Source of the DNA: Mesodorylaimus sp. YZB2_4
Lineage: Eukaryota; Nematoda; Enoplea; Dorylaimida; Dorylaimidae
Length of the DNA stretch: 64,000 nt
Assembly (NCBI GenBank): GCA_030248295.1
Contig: JASANH010000183.1
Coordinates: 62,001-126,000, forward strand
Reading direction: 5' to 3'
Shown here: positions 1 to 19,400 of the stretch, piece after piece
Layout of the letters: the number at the start of each line of letters is the position of its first letter
How positions within the stretch are numbered: position 1 is the stretch's first letter
The notes under the pieces: model-generated
Told to the model about the DNA's origin: nothing
The model's database searches: none
The model's input: only the letters and a program-made list of their open reading frames with translations
Position numbers and translations under genes: made by a program

Positions 1-276
1 TTTCCTGCTGATCAGAAGGGTTTCCAGCCAGGGAATCATTTTTTCCCGGGCCTGGCCAAATGTGGTGGGGTGTATCACCACATTGAAAGTGTAGTGTGCT
101 TTAGTGAAATCTAAAATCAGTAGGGTCTCCAGCCAGGAGGCTCACAACTGATCGATCTGTTTCAGGCGTTCCATCAGTAACCAGACCGCAGTTCTTCGAG
201 ATCACACAACGTGTTGAATTTGTAAGTCCATAATTTTACGTTTCCATCCTATATTTCTCATATTCTCTTTTCTCAG

Positions 277-3200
277 GGTCGAATGGCGTCGATGTTTTTA
301 AACAAATGGGGCGTTCGATTTTTTTACGCTTGCCTGATCATATATTTATATGGCGATTTATCGATTTACGCCACAGCAGTACCAAAGTCCATGATGAACG
401 TTGTCTGGTAAGGGAGATGTGTTGGTTGAATCTGGGACATCCTATAGCCATAGCGATAGTCTGGTGTGGGTTTACTCGTATTGGGGTGAGAAGACCAAAA
501 AAGGTACTGTGAATTATGACAATTTTGAAAAATTTATTCTTTTTCTTATTCTTTTGGGAATTTCGTGACAGATCTTGAGCTATCAGGTCTAAATTGTTTA
601 TTTTCTCGCTTAAGTTTCGGATATAAATTGGTTTTTTTTCTCTTAAATTTTTGTGGGCCGAAGCCCTCTTTGCCCCTAGCCGGCCAGCAGTCAAACCTTC
701 TAGGCAGGGCTGTGCGGGGACTGGCATACACAGCAGCTTCCCTCTGCGTGTCCACTAGGAGCACCTCCACGCGAGGGCATCCTGGACAGGACACCGACTC
801 CTCGGACGATAGCGGGTGGGTTGTGACCCCTGGCGGTGTTCGACAGCTGAGACTGTCTACTCGTGTGGCGTCCGTCTCTCCACTCGGAGTACCTCGACAG
901 TACCGGGTGAGTCACCCGCGGCCTGGCGTGCAAGGTCAGCAAGAGTTTATGGCTCGCAAACCGACCTCCATCACCGGGGATCGAACCCGGGACGAGTCCA
1001 GCCACTCGCTACCAAGCGATACGGAGAGACGAATGCCAAACCACCGCGGCCGCCAGATATGAATTGGTGCCTTTTGAACACTGCAGTTTTGAAAGTGCAT
1101 CAACTTTTTAACAGGTTCTTAATACCATTTTAAAGTTTACGTATGTACAGTATAGTACTTACTTCCATCAGATCAGATGTGATCAGAATGTGCTACTCGT
1201 CAGTCCTCTTTCTTTGCATTAGTCTAGCAGCTCATGCTCGGTTTAGCCTCTGCCTAAACCAGTGGGTTTCTAGTTTCAAATTGACATTATTATTGACAAG
1301 GACCTTTCCCGTGTATTTCGTTAACGTAAGCTCGTACATTCAAGAAAAGTATCAGTCTCTTATATCATGAGTTAGCGGTTTTAACCTGGCGGTCTGGAGA
1401 TCGACACTGTGCCCGCATGAGAGACGTTAACCCGTAGTTGGTCGAACTCTTGGGTCCACAGACCCAACGCATGTTATAACACAGGGCGAAACGGTTTTAT
1501 CTGCATATCTCGACAACCAGCCATTATTTTGCAAAACCGTTTGGCAGTATCATAGGTTGATAGGTAGGACATGCTAGTACCAAAAATTATCGAAATCGAT
1601 CAAGCGGTTCTCAAACGGCAGCCCGAAAACCCCAAAAAAGTGCCCAAAAACAATAATAACTTCAATTGAAACATGAATCGTACGAAAGGAAGAACTATCT
1701 TCTAGCACAGGCATCGTACAGTCGCTACTTGATGCTGCAAACAGTGAGACCAACTAGGGGTTAACCACTCTTGATGTTTCAGCGGCAGGTATAGGTGGCA
1801 GACTTGCCTTCAATCCCCTCCGCCTTGGGGTGCGATGATTGCTACACGGTGAAGAATAAATTAGGTCAGGTTAGCCTTCATGGCAAAATCGTCTGTATTG
1901 CAAGTTTTCCAATTTTATGTCGCATAGTGCAGAACACCATCATCGCAGCATTATGTAATATATTATGTCATTGCCAGAGAAAGACAATATTATTTGCAAC
2001 ATGATGTGGAAGTGTCACTTTTGATTGCAGTACATACCGTCCACCAATCGATGGTCACAATGGCACAGCACCGTGCTCGACCGCAGCGAATATAACCAAC
2101 GATGAACCATGCTGGGCCAATATTGGACATTTCTGGACCAGATTTACAATTTATCGATTATTTGTGGTGAGTGAACATTGTAGGATTATTGATCTGATAT
2201 TCATCAAACATTTTCTTTTCAGGTTGTCTTTGCCTTTCTAATTGGACCATGGGTCTTTTTTAATGTTTCTAAAACCAAATACTTGCAAACTTTTTCAACT
2301 GCGTCGCGCTGGATTGGTAAGTTCTGATGCATATATGCCTTCCAAATCGGGCATTACGAGAGGGGGTATCTTTGACTGGGAAACCAACTACAAGAACACA
2401 TCAGTGACACTACACCGCTTATAGTCAGTCAAATCAAGCACTTCAAATTCGTGGTGTGAAAATACAGTCAAAACTGCATGGCCAAGCCAACTCGTATCTA
2501 CTGTACACACTCGATGCCGTGGTTTTTTAATATCTCTTATGCGCCCTCCTGGAACCACCATTTCAAACCTGGAAGGTCATGATAAGAAATAGCAACCAGA
2601 AATATGTACAAAAACTTGTGCCTTGAGTGGGATTCGACCCCGTGCCTCTGGATTCCAGCGGTCCGTGCACCTGACTGCTTTGCCTTATCTTTTTAGCATT
2701 CATCCTAATGATCAGTCTAGCTACAGTTAGATTGATAAAGGGCGAGCCGGACATTGGTCACCCGCCAGTGATCGACTTACGACATTTTGGGAACCTGTTT
2801 GGAATCTGTGTCTACGCATTTATGTGTCATCATAGTCTGCCGTCTGTCATCACTCCCATGAAGTAAGTTTAGTAATTCTCGGAGGGGGGGGGGGTGTAAC
2901 CCCCGCCTGGTAGGCCATGGCGAGTGGGAGAGAGTAATCGATACTCTTACCTGGCTGGGAAACGTCAACCCCTCGGGTTGATGTTTCAGCCGTAGGTATA
3001 GTCGCAAGACTATCCTGCTCCAGTCGGAGTTTTTGTCCCGCCGACTTCGGTCGGCCGCCTCCCTCCTACGCCTACCAGGCTTGGTTGCAGGGGGGTCTCA
3101 TTCAAAGATTCTCGATTGCAATCGCATAGAATAATGCATTTTGTCACTGGCACATCGCTATTGTTTGATATGTCTAAACTGCGCTGAAAATTGTCCTAAT

Positions 3201-4751
3201 TCACCGGGTAGTACTCGAATAGCACTAATAATACATGACCAGCCTGTGACAGGAAGGACTGTTCAATTTGATGTTGCCGCACTTGAACTAGGGGTGTGGT
3301 AGAGTGTGTTCTAGGTTGGTAACGTCAGCTACAGCTGCACCCCATTTGACTTGATGTGTCGAAGGAAGATAAAATTAGCCGATGCTGGCAACCAGGCACT
3401 GCATTTTCTTGAATAGGTCCTTGAACCATTTTTAACATTTATATGCTGGGCCCCATTTTTGTGATCGTACCAAACGATTTTGCTTAATTTGTGGAGGAAC
3501 GAATAGAAACTGCTCTAGGAAGCCTGTGGGCACATGCACATATGAGAGACCCGTCGAGAAATACAACCAGCTAGAACGTGAGAGATCAGCTGAGTTTGCT
3601 TTGTCACACTTGTTGCATCTTGGTATTAATTTGAATGGGGCATACGTATGATACATTTATATTAAGGCATAGACACAGTAAAGGGATATAAATATGTATA
3701 TAAATACAAATATACATATTTATAATGTATAGATATAATATATATGTATACATTATATAAGTATGAGTGTGGTTTTGAGTATAAGTAAGAGTATAAGATT
3801 TACACCTGCAACACACTCATACCCCACAGCGAATAAAATGTACATATGTTTTAATGTGTGCACTTTATTATCTATAAGTCTAAGCAATAATCTATCTTGA
3901 TACTTGTGTATACTTCATGCACATTTACTAAATAAGTGTATAACCAGTTTTAACTATATTTTAGAAGCAAGAACCACCTGTTCCCGTTGACTGCTCTCGT
4001 CTACACCTTGATCTTATCATTTTACGTCACTCTTTCCATGACTGGCTCGTTCGCTTTCGCAGGTGTCATGGACGTGTACACCCTCAATTTTCTTCACCAG
4101 TGCAATTCGGGTGGCAAACAAGACAGCGATTCGGCCTCGACTCATTACTTCTTGCTGGTGGTGGAATATTTCCTAGCCCTGTTCCCTGTCTTCACCCTGA
4201 GTATGACATTCCCTGTGGTCGGCATCACGCTCAGGAATAACATCCAAGCACTGCTGCTCCCACACTTTGGACGAGCTAAGAAAAGTGAGGATGGGGAGGG
4301 CGATGGTAAGGAGAAGACATCGGATCTGGAAGGCACATTGGACCCGGCCGAAGTGGATGCCAGCACGAGTGTGGATGGCAGTGGTGAAGAGAACGCCGCT
4401 TTGATTGCCTCCGGCGAATCTACATGGCGCGATAGGCTGGTGAAGATAGGCCATAATGTGGGGGTCCCGTGTTTGGTGTTGTTGGTTCCAGTGACAGTGG
4501 CGCTGGCATCGGACAATGTCGAGATCCTGACCTCGATCACTGGTAGTTATGCGGGTGTGGGTGTTCAGTATGTCATGCCTAGTCTGCTGGTCTGGGGTGT
4601 GCGCAAACGACTGCCGCTGGTGCTGGGCGAGTCGGTACCGAGGGAGTACGGCAGCCCGTTCAGGCACGTGTACTGGGTGTACCTGCTGTTTACATGGGCA
4701 GGAGTGACTGTCTTGGTGGTGACCTTGAATCATATCTTTACTGCACTGTGA
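277..4751 (+). CDS. TMEM104: TMEM104-like transmembrane amino-acid transporter family protein (5' truncated by window)
   Basis: Five phase-consistent exons: 277-407, 2031-2166, 2223-2316, 2697-2862, 3965-4751, giving 437 residues to the TGA stop. The usual protein is about 500 residues, so its N-terminal part lies upstream of base 1. Recognisable TMEM104 blocks are GRMASMF, a hydrophobic ACLIIYLYGDLSIYATAVP segment, NVSKTKYLQTF, and FGNLFGICVYAFMCHHSLPS in exon 4. The last exon encodes hydrophobic helices around an acidic, hydrophilic loop of about 60 residues (KKSEDGEGDGKEK onward), then two or three more helices. The family is a membrane branch of the amino-acid/auxin permease superfamily; I know of no well-established substrate. 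The NGT and NIT sequons in exon 2 suggest a glycosylated luminal or extracellular loop. It converges with TSR3, 408 bp away. Confidence 0.93.
648..1055 (-). mobile_element. tRNA-derived SINE (family A, copy 1)
   Basis: A roughly 410-bp repeat in TMEM104 intron 1, reading on the minus strand. Its right end is a tRNA-like head containing the box B complement GGGGATCGAACCCGGGACG. The body has the family landmarks 'gcacctccacgcgagggcatcctgg' and 'gtgggccgaagccc'. Five further copies lie in this window (8896, 19540, 31196, 55440, 57252). Confidence 0.8.
1395..1835. repeat. Dispersed repeat fragments in TMEM104 intron 1
   Basis: No coding sequence is seen. Bases 1686-1745 (ACTATCTTCTAGCACAGG followed by a GTACAGT..GCTA..TTGATG pattern) recur at about 60517-60570. 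Bases 1780-1830 are a fragment of the GCCTGGTAGGC MITE family (gatgtttcagcggcaggtata). Confidence 0.5.
2600..2690 (-). repeat. tRNA-like SINE fragment
   Basis: The reverse strand reads GGGGTCGAATCCCACTCAAGGCA, a T-arm/box B-like motif followed by a short A/T-rich tail. It ends only a few bases before the acceptor of TMEM104 exon 4. No complete cloverleaf was found, so this is called a SINE fragment rather than a tRNA gene. Confidence 0.45.
2895..3088 (+). mobile_element. MITE with GCCTGGTAGGC terminal inverted repeats and an internal hairpin
   Basis: Bases 2905-2915 (GCCTGGTAGGC) are exactly complementary to 3070-3080 (GCCTACCAGGC). The inverted similarity extends outward to TGTAACC on the left and GGTTGCA on the right. 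In the middle, 2959-2971 pairs with 2975-2987 across a 3-base loop (GAAACGTCAACCC / GGGTTGATGTTTC). Full or partial copies lie at 21784, 22755, 22970, 27395, 61945 and 62398. Confidence 0.75.
3680..3800. repeat. AT-rich low-complexity tract (TATA/TATG)
   Basis: A degenerate alternating run of tatata/atgtat in TMEM104 intron 4. Short reading frames across it are a composition artefact. Confidence 0.7.
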
Positions 4752-5159
4752 CAGATGGCCTTTTCTTAGAGGGGTTTCATGAAATTTACCATCTGCTCCT
4801 CCCGAAGTACAGGATGTTGATGACACACAGATTTGATAAATGATCTGATGTCAAGTTACAAAGACTGATGGCGAACAAATATGGTGCATTTGTTTGTGGT
4901 GTGCGTACGTTTTATACGTGATGGTAAAATCTATGGTGGACCATTCCTGTGTTATGACTACGTCTCGTTATGAAATGGTGGGGGGGGGGGGGGAGCCAAA
5001 GCTTAGGGAAGGAGAACCAACCCACAAAAATAAGGATATACAATGAAAACAGTTCAAGTTCCTCAGCTTGCTTTCTATATGTGCACAACCAACATCATAT
5101 GACTCATCCAAGGTAGGAAAACTCAACCAAACGACAACAGTAACACACTGTAAAAAGGT
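4752..5159. other. Intergenic: convergent TMEM104 / TSR3 3' ends
   Basis: This holds the 3' UTRs of two converging genes. A long G run starts at about 4980. No canonical AATAAA was found close to either stop, and no other gene is seen. Confidence 0.6.
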
Positions 5160-7105
5160 CTATGAATCAAGGCCACTCGGTTCACATCTGGAGTGGCTAG
5201 CAGAACCCACTTGAACTTCTTCGTCGCTTGATTCTGTCTCGCTTGCGGAAGGTGGTAAATCCATTTCTAAAGGACAAACCGTAGCAGTCACTGCGGACGT
5301 TTTAGGTTCATACGCCTTGGGGGTCAACACGAAAAAGGCACCATGATGATCATGAATGTGACTGGCCATTCACTGTGACATCACAGATCGATATTCCATC
5401 AGCCAAAATAACCATTACCTGTCTTTCAGATGCAGAGGCTCGCCTGGCTGGTAATCGACCCTCTCTACAGTCAGCATCTTGGCGGCCGTGGACTTGGGTG
5501 GCTTCCCTACGGTTTACGGCGCGGGCAAAATCTCCATCCCGTCAGTCAGTCTCTCCCTCCAGTAATCCAGACCCGAGCTGTTTTAGAAGCCTCGCTTCAA
5601 CTAATCCCCTCATGAACTCACGGTCAACCCTCCACAGTGTCCACCGTGTGCATGCAGCACTTCCAGTATGTGCTTCATCAACTAGACCCGAGCCATATCT
5701 GCGCACACACACATACCATCATTCCCCTGGCGCAACTGTCGCTCCTCCTCCAATTTGTTCAGGTACTGATTTTGGACATCGACAACACTTCGAGCTGTTG
5801 AACACGCGGCGTATAAATCGAACAGCTCAGAATTCAATGTCAAAAATCCATGGCCCCATTTGAACTTGGACAGCAACTCCACTGATTCGTCCTTTAAACC
5901 TAAATTGTAAACTATGTATAGGCTGAAATTTACAGCAAATCTGAGTCAGCGCGTGCGCAGTTTGATACAGTATATGGTGTCCAGGCGTGCATTCCAGCCA
6001 GCTTCCGACAGCTGAATTTTGTCTTTCTACAACTGATGGCGAATCAGTCCATGCAAATGTCCACTGTACGGATGTTATCGTACAGTGGGCGGGCACTTGG
6101 CTTGTAATGTTATGCAGATTTATATGGTCATAAACTAACATCAAAGCACCCCAGTCCCAGTCCATCCCATCAACTTTCAAGCAGAATATTTAGATGAGAT
6201 CAGTTTTCCTCCACGAAACAGCCCTCTATGTAGCACAGTGTTTAAAGAGTGGTCCTTCCGGGTCACCCCGTGTTTCTTCAAGATGTACTGCATAGGAAAA
6301 TTAGCTTACCAGCAATTTGCAAACACGCAGCGAACGCTTCGACGCACGATAATTGGAAGGGTTTGCCATAATTTACGGGATTGGCCGCCACCAAATAAGG
6401 CAGCAGGCGAGGGTATCCCCCTTTGATTTTGTGCAATGGTGTCGATTCCAGTTGATGCCACGAACAATCGACAACCGCTATGCCTTTGGTCGTGATGATT
6501 TCTCTGAAAAAGTATCGTCATGTGATTAGTGTGCGCACAAGAAAGTGGGGCTGACAAAAGATGAGCAGAACGACTGAAAATGTAAATCAAAACATTCCAC
6601 AAGAGGGTACGTGACCACCAAATTAAAAATCATAGCTCATGGTTTCTGTGCACACCAGAATAAGTCGAACGTACTTATCACATGGCGCCAGGCAATCCTT
6701 CGCATTTGGTGTTAAAATGATACCGCCAAATCGTTGCGACAGTTTCAGCGAATCGACATAACCCATTCTAAAACAGTCTTCAAAAAGATTATCATGCTTC
6801 AAGGTGGCAAAATGCAAGTGGATCTGACTAGAATGATCAGCAGCGCTCGTTCGGGATCCCGATCACGGTTCCACGACAGATAGCACGTGGGCGGGAAAAT
6901 AAGCTCGAGATGCCAGAATCAAAACGTAAAAAGCAGAGTTGTGTTCCTACCTGACCAATTTCCGTCCAGTACATTTGGCAGCATCGCACTGATTGAAATC
7001 CCACATGGCTAATCGAATAGAGAATTCAGCCGATTCGTCATCATCGCTTTCATTCGACGAATCGTGGGAAGACATGCTTTCTTCAGCGCGTTTGTTTTTC
7101 GCCAT
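5160..7105 (-). CDS. TSR3: TSR3, 18S rRNA aminocarboxypropyltransferase
   Basis: Minus-strand gene with exons 7105-6951, 6767-6675, 6503-6310, 5899-5717 and probably 5290-5160 (251 residues). TSR3 transfers the 3-amino-3-carboxypropyl group of SAM to a hypermodified pseudouridine of 18S rRNA late in small-subunit maturation. Family blocks visible in order: [20 protein letters not shown] (RLI-like N-terminus), [76 protein letters not shown]. The C-terminus is acidic ([13 protein letters not shown]), as in other TSR3 proteins. The start ATG at 7105 is followed by a short Ser/Asp-rich leader. The acceptor of the last exon is uncertain: position 5290 is the phase-compatible choice, but its pyrimidine tract is weak. 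The 5' end faces Miro. Confidence 0.93.
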
Positions 7106-7444
7106 GACTCCAACTCAATCAAAAAAACTCGATAGCGCTACTGACGATGAGAGAAGTGCAGTCTGCTTTTCCCGCCGATCGGCTCCTAAAGTACTGTAAC
7201 TACCTAATTGATGCTCAGGTATCATCAGCTTACCCTACACTTAATCGGCGTAAGGCTGTGCGCGATCCTTTGAAGTTAAATGAGTTAAAATTATTTATTT
7301 TTGCAAAAAATTGAAGTCTTGTCTCGTTTCGCTTTATTTTGTGGCATTGTGTATTTTAAAATTATTTTGCTGTGATTTTTATGACTACTCTACTTCACTA
7401 ATTTGGAATTCCTTTCCTCGTCGTGCGCACGCAAGGATTTGGAA
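7106..7444. promoter_or_regulatory. Putative bidirectional promoter, TSR3 / Miro
   Basis: 339 bp separate the two divergent start codons, so both promoters must lie here or within the 5' UTRs. An NRF-1-like TGCGCACGCA lies at 7424-7433, 12 bp before the Miro ATG, in what is probably 5' UTR. The centre is A/T-rich. No TATA position can be assigned. Confidence 0.5.
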
Positions 7445-15500
<8,056 letters not shown>

Positions 15501-16480
15501 ACGACTACCGTCTTACGGATTCCATTTGGGTCTTGGTAGGAGGGGTGCCTTTTTGCTGGTGCAAAACACTGTACTGACGAGGGTGGTGGGGTTTGGAGGG
15601 GCGAGTGATTCGATGAGCAGGTTATTCGTGCTATGGCTGCCCGCCTAGGATTGTTGTGTCCTAGAGGGTGTCAGATTGGTGGCAGTTTCACTGTTCTAAC
15701 AGACCACAGTGGCAACAGGGCTCTTTCGCTTGCAGGAATGTTGCTTGATCAGCAATGAAATCAGTAGTCGGGCGGATTATGTGACATTATCTGGCGACGG
15801 ATGTATTGGACTGTGTGCTATGCGTTGTAGTCTCTTGTGCGGACGTGATGCTCTCAATTTTCCGTCTTCGATAGAAAAGCGAGCAGATATTTTATGTAAG
15901 TGTTGTGCCCGTGGTCATGGGATTAGAATTCGCAATCAATGGTAATGTTGGTGACAACTGGCTTGCATGGCGTTTCGAAGACCGCAAAGTAAATCAGAAA
16001 TGCGCACGGGCAGGTGTGCACAGATTGCTATCAGGCTTGGGGACTGATTGCAGTTCCCTTTATGATGATGTTTCAGACCTGGGTGCTGGCGCGGATAACT
16101 CCCAGAGGCCGACAGAAAGTTTATATACCCGCGACTTATATCATGTGCCTGTGGTGTGCATGGTGTACATTCAGCTAGTTACCAAAAATGCAATCGGTTT
16201 TCGAACCTGGTGGATGCTATCTGTATAGATTTACCCTTGTACCAAACGGAGTATCTCGATACCGACAGCATCGAAATCGGTGTCGGCACCGACCGAGCGT
16301 TGCTTTAGGTTGTTAGTTACCGATATGCAGAGAATTCGAATTTCCCGCACAATCAAGCTGTGCAAAATGTTGTCTGCTTGAAGCGGGAAAACGCTCCAGC
16401 ACTTTGCGTAACATGCATATAGTACGATGCTCACCATTCCACACTTCTGCATCGTAGTGGAGGGTGTCACTCTGACAAAA
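15501..16480. other. Intergenic: Miro 3' end to ZCCHC4 start
   Basis: About 980 bp holding the Miro 3' UTR and the ZCCHC4 promoter/5' UTR. No separate gene or poly(A) signal is convincing. An in-frame ATG at 16427 could extend ZCCHC4 by 18 residues. Confidence 0.5.
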
Positions 16481-19400
16481 ATGACAAAATCGAAACATTT
16501 AAAAACGGAATCGCCTGGCAAGCCCACGAATTACCGAAATGCTGAAATCGAATTCGTCAGCTCAGATGTTTCGAAAGCCCCTTATTGCGAGCATGGTATG
16601 TATGTATGAGTGATCCAGGTCCAACCGATATATCGGCCGATGATTGCGTAATCGCTTATCGGCCGATTCCGATAATTAGTGCTGCCGTTAATGCCGATAA
16701 TGTAGATTTCCCTGTCAATAGGAGTTTAGGGGGAGCATACGGCCTGTTGATAGTGCCTATGACGAGGAGCAGGGAGCTACGGATTCTCGATCAAAGAGGT
16801 CAGTGCCCAAGAACAGTCTCAAGCTAAATCACGAATAAGTCACGATCATCATGATCATGACTTTTCTTACTGGGATGCCCGCAATGGCACCAAAGCAGTT
16901 TACACTAAAAGCAGCTGGTTGTCTGTGTGTTGCATAGGCTAAGGATATGGGAAGGAGGTAGGGCTAGCCCTGTCATGTTACTTGCATGCTTCTCAATGAA
17001 GGCGACCTCTTTGCCTCGTGTCGTATTGTTATTGTACTGTACACTCAGAAACAAGAGTTCTTCTCAGGCCCCCGCGGGATAAGGTTAGTCTTTCCCCATT
17101 TGGAGTCAGGGACAGGAATGGTGATGGCCTTCAGGGTCTTCTGGGGTTCGAGATAACCCTGAAGGGGCTGGGATAGAAAAAAGCTTTCTGGCTGTTTAAG
17201 TCCGTCTATCTGTTCACTTCTTTTCTTGACATGTTCTAAAAACTTCATGAAGTTTGCCCTGCATCGGAACTATTTTTTATGAGTATAAACATCTCAGTCA
17301 TCTCACAACATTGCACATAATGCTGATACTATGTTTCGTGGGTATTTTCGTTTATCTGGACGTGGTAAAATGTTTGAGGGTGAATCTCCGATGCATGTTT
17401 TTTGAGATGGGGATCAGGGTCAGGACCCCAGTCGAACAGTAGAGCCCTCAAAAAGTTGTGAAGGGATCGGCTTTGTATATTTCACTCATTATCCCTACCT
17501 AGAGTCTAGCAAAATGAGTTTTAGACGGTTCTGGGTCTCATTCAAGTTTCCAGGGTGTGCATGTGCACATACTGTAATGTACCTCCGCCTCTAAGATAGA
17601 AGCAACAAAATCCAGTTTATATTCCAATTTAAATAAAGGGAACTCTGCTGTTTCATGCCCACTTCCTGACAGTGTCATACGGCTGGTCCTAGAGGTGTCA
17701 TGCGTTGCCTCAAGTGTATGACATCTGCGAAGAGGAGTTTTTAGTTGGGATATTGCAACTTACATAGTCTTCGGTCCCGAGATTTTGGGCTACCAGATTG
17801 ATTCAAATTGGTCTTCAAAGGAAGCATAGCATGCGAAATTGAAAAATTGCATGTTAAAAGGATGGCGATCTGACCAAAATTCAAATTTCCCGCCATAAAA
17901 CTTGAATTTTTAAGTTTTCAAAAATTATCGGTTTTATCGGCCGATAATTGCGTTATCGGTTATCGGCCGATACAGATAATTGCCTTATCGGTCGGACCTG
18001 TTGAGTGATATGTAACGACACTGCAGGTTTCGGCCCCTGTTCTTTTCTATCGCCATATAATTGAGTAAGTGTCCATCAACTATACTGAAAAAAGGCAACA
18101 AATGTGCACTCTATGCGCTGATGACGTCAAACCAATCCCTAGAAAATTTGTATGATGATTATTCGAAGATTTTGAGGGTAATCGATAATATATCAGAACA
18201 GATCACTGAAATTCGAAGATAAGTGACCTTTGCGGATAAAATATAAACTTCACTTTATCCCATCTATTTTGACTCCTAACCTGTTGCGATTCGGCAGACT
18301 TCGATTGCGAATCTTGGAAATCTTAAGAATACATATTCGAAGATGAAAATTTTAGTGAAAAGTATTTTAGGTCCAACCATTTTATTAGAACGAATCAAAA
18401 ATGGGACTTTGGAACGTTTTTATGCGTGCGCCGTTTGTCGATCAAGAAAAGATTGTCATTTTTATCGCTCGTTGGAAGATGAACAAGCGCATCCGATGAA
18501 AAAGGAGAAAAAAGAATTGATTCACAAAATAATGAAAATTAATCGACAATATACGCATAAACAATTGTATGGCAGGTAAGCGATGGAAGGCGGGCGGGTA
18601 TCTTTCCTATAATGCTGTTATTCAGGGAGGAAAATATAGTAAATCTTACTGGAAAGTGGTTGAATTTCTATTCATTTTGTAACAGTTGTTTTCTAGGTTA
18701 AAATCTTATCGCAAAATTGCACCAGTAAAACGTCTTTTCTGCTCGGAATGTTCAAGTTTATTATTGAATTCGGAAGAAGCGAAGAAGCACACGCAAAAAT
18801 TTGATGGCCGACAACATCAAGTAGTAAATGGAATTTCCGATAAACAATTACGCGAGCCGTCTCGATTATTGAAATTGTTGGAAGATGAGAAAAAAGAATC
18901 AGTGAGTCTCTCTTAATATCAAATTTTTTCTGCATTTTTCTTTATACGATCTTTGTGAGAAAACCGAAATGATTTTTTTAGCAAATTATGTTTTCACGCG
19001 ATTCGTTACAATTTTTGGGCGAAATTATTATCAAAAAATTTCAATTCGATGGTGTTTTATGTTTGGGCACGCCACGCTTGAAAGAATATTTACAGAAAAA
19101 ATCATATCGAAATCAATGCAAATCATTTTTGTTGGATTATGATTATCGATATGTAAGTATGGATTCCCTGTCTGGCCATTAATCATAGATACAATTTTTC
19201 TCATGGACCGAAAGCACTGGTTTCAAAATGCCAAAAGTCAAGGCTCTAGAACCGTCTGCATTCCGTTTGATCGGTCTTCTGTCACACCTTCGATCGCGCT
19301 TTGAAGTAGATGGCAGATGAGTCGTGCGTTGCTTGACTCTGCGTCTTGAGGATCAGGCCAAGGCACGCATAAGCACAGTGCAGGTTCGGGGTCCAAATTT

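Noticed and set aside
640-1060. 165-codon frame over SINE copy 1
   Set aside because: The same sequence recurs as a non-coding tRNA-derived repeat at five other sites with different stops.
4145-4826. Long minus-strand frames opposite TMEM104 exon 5
   Set aside because: Antisense shadows of a well-supported coding exon.
5430-5560. Extra TSR3 exon between 5717 and 5290
   Set aside because: A phase-compatible open stretch exists ([10 protein letters not shown]...), but it shows no similarity to TSR3 and its following junction would hit a stop.
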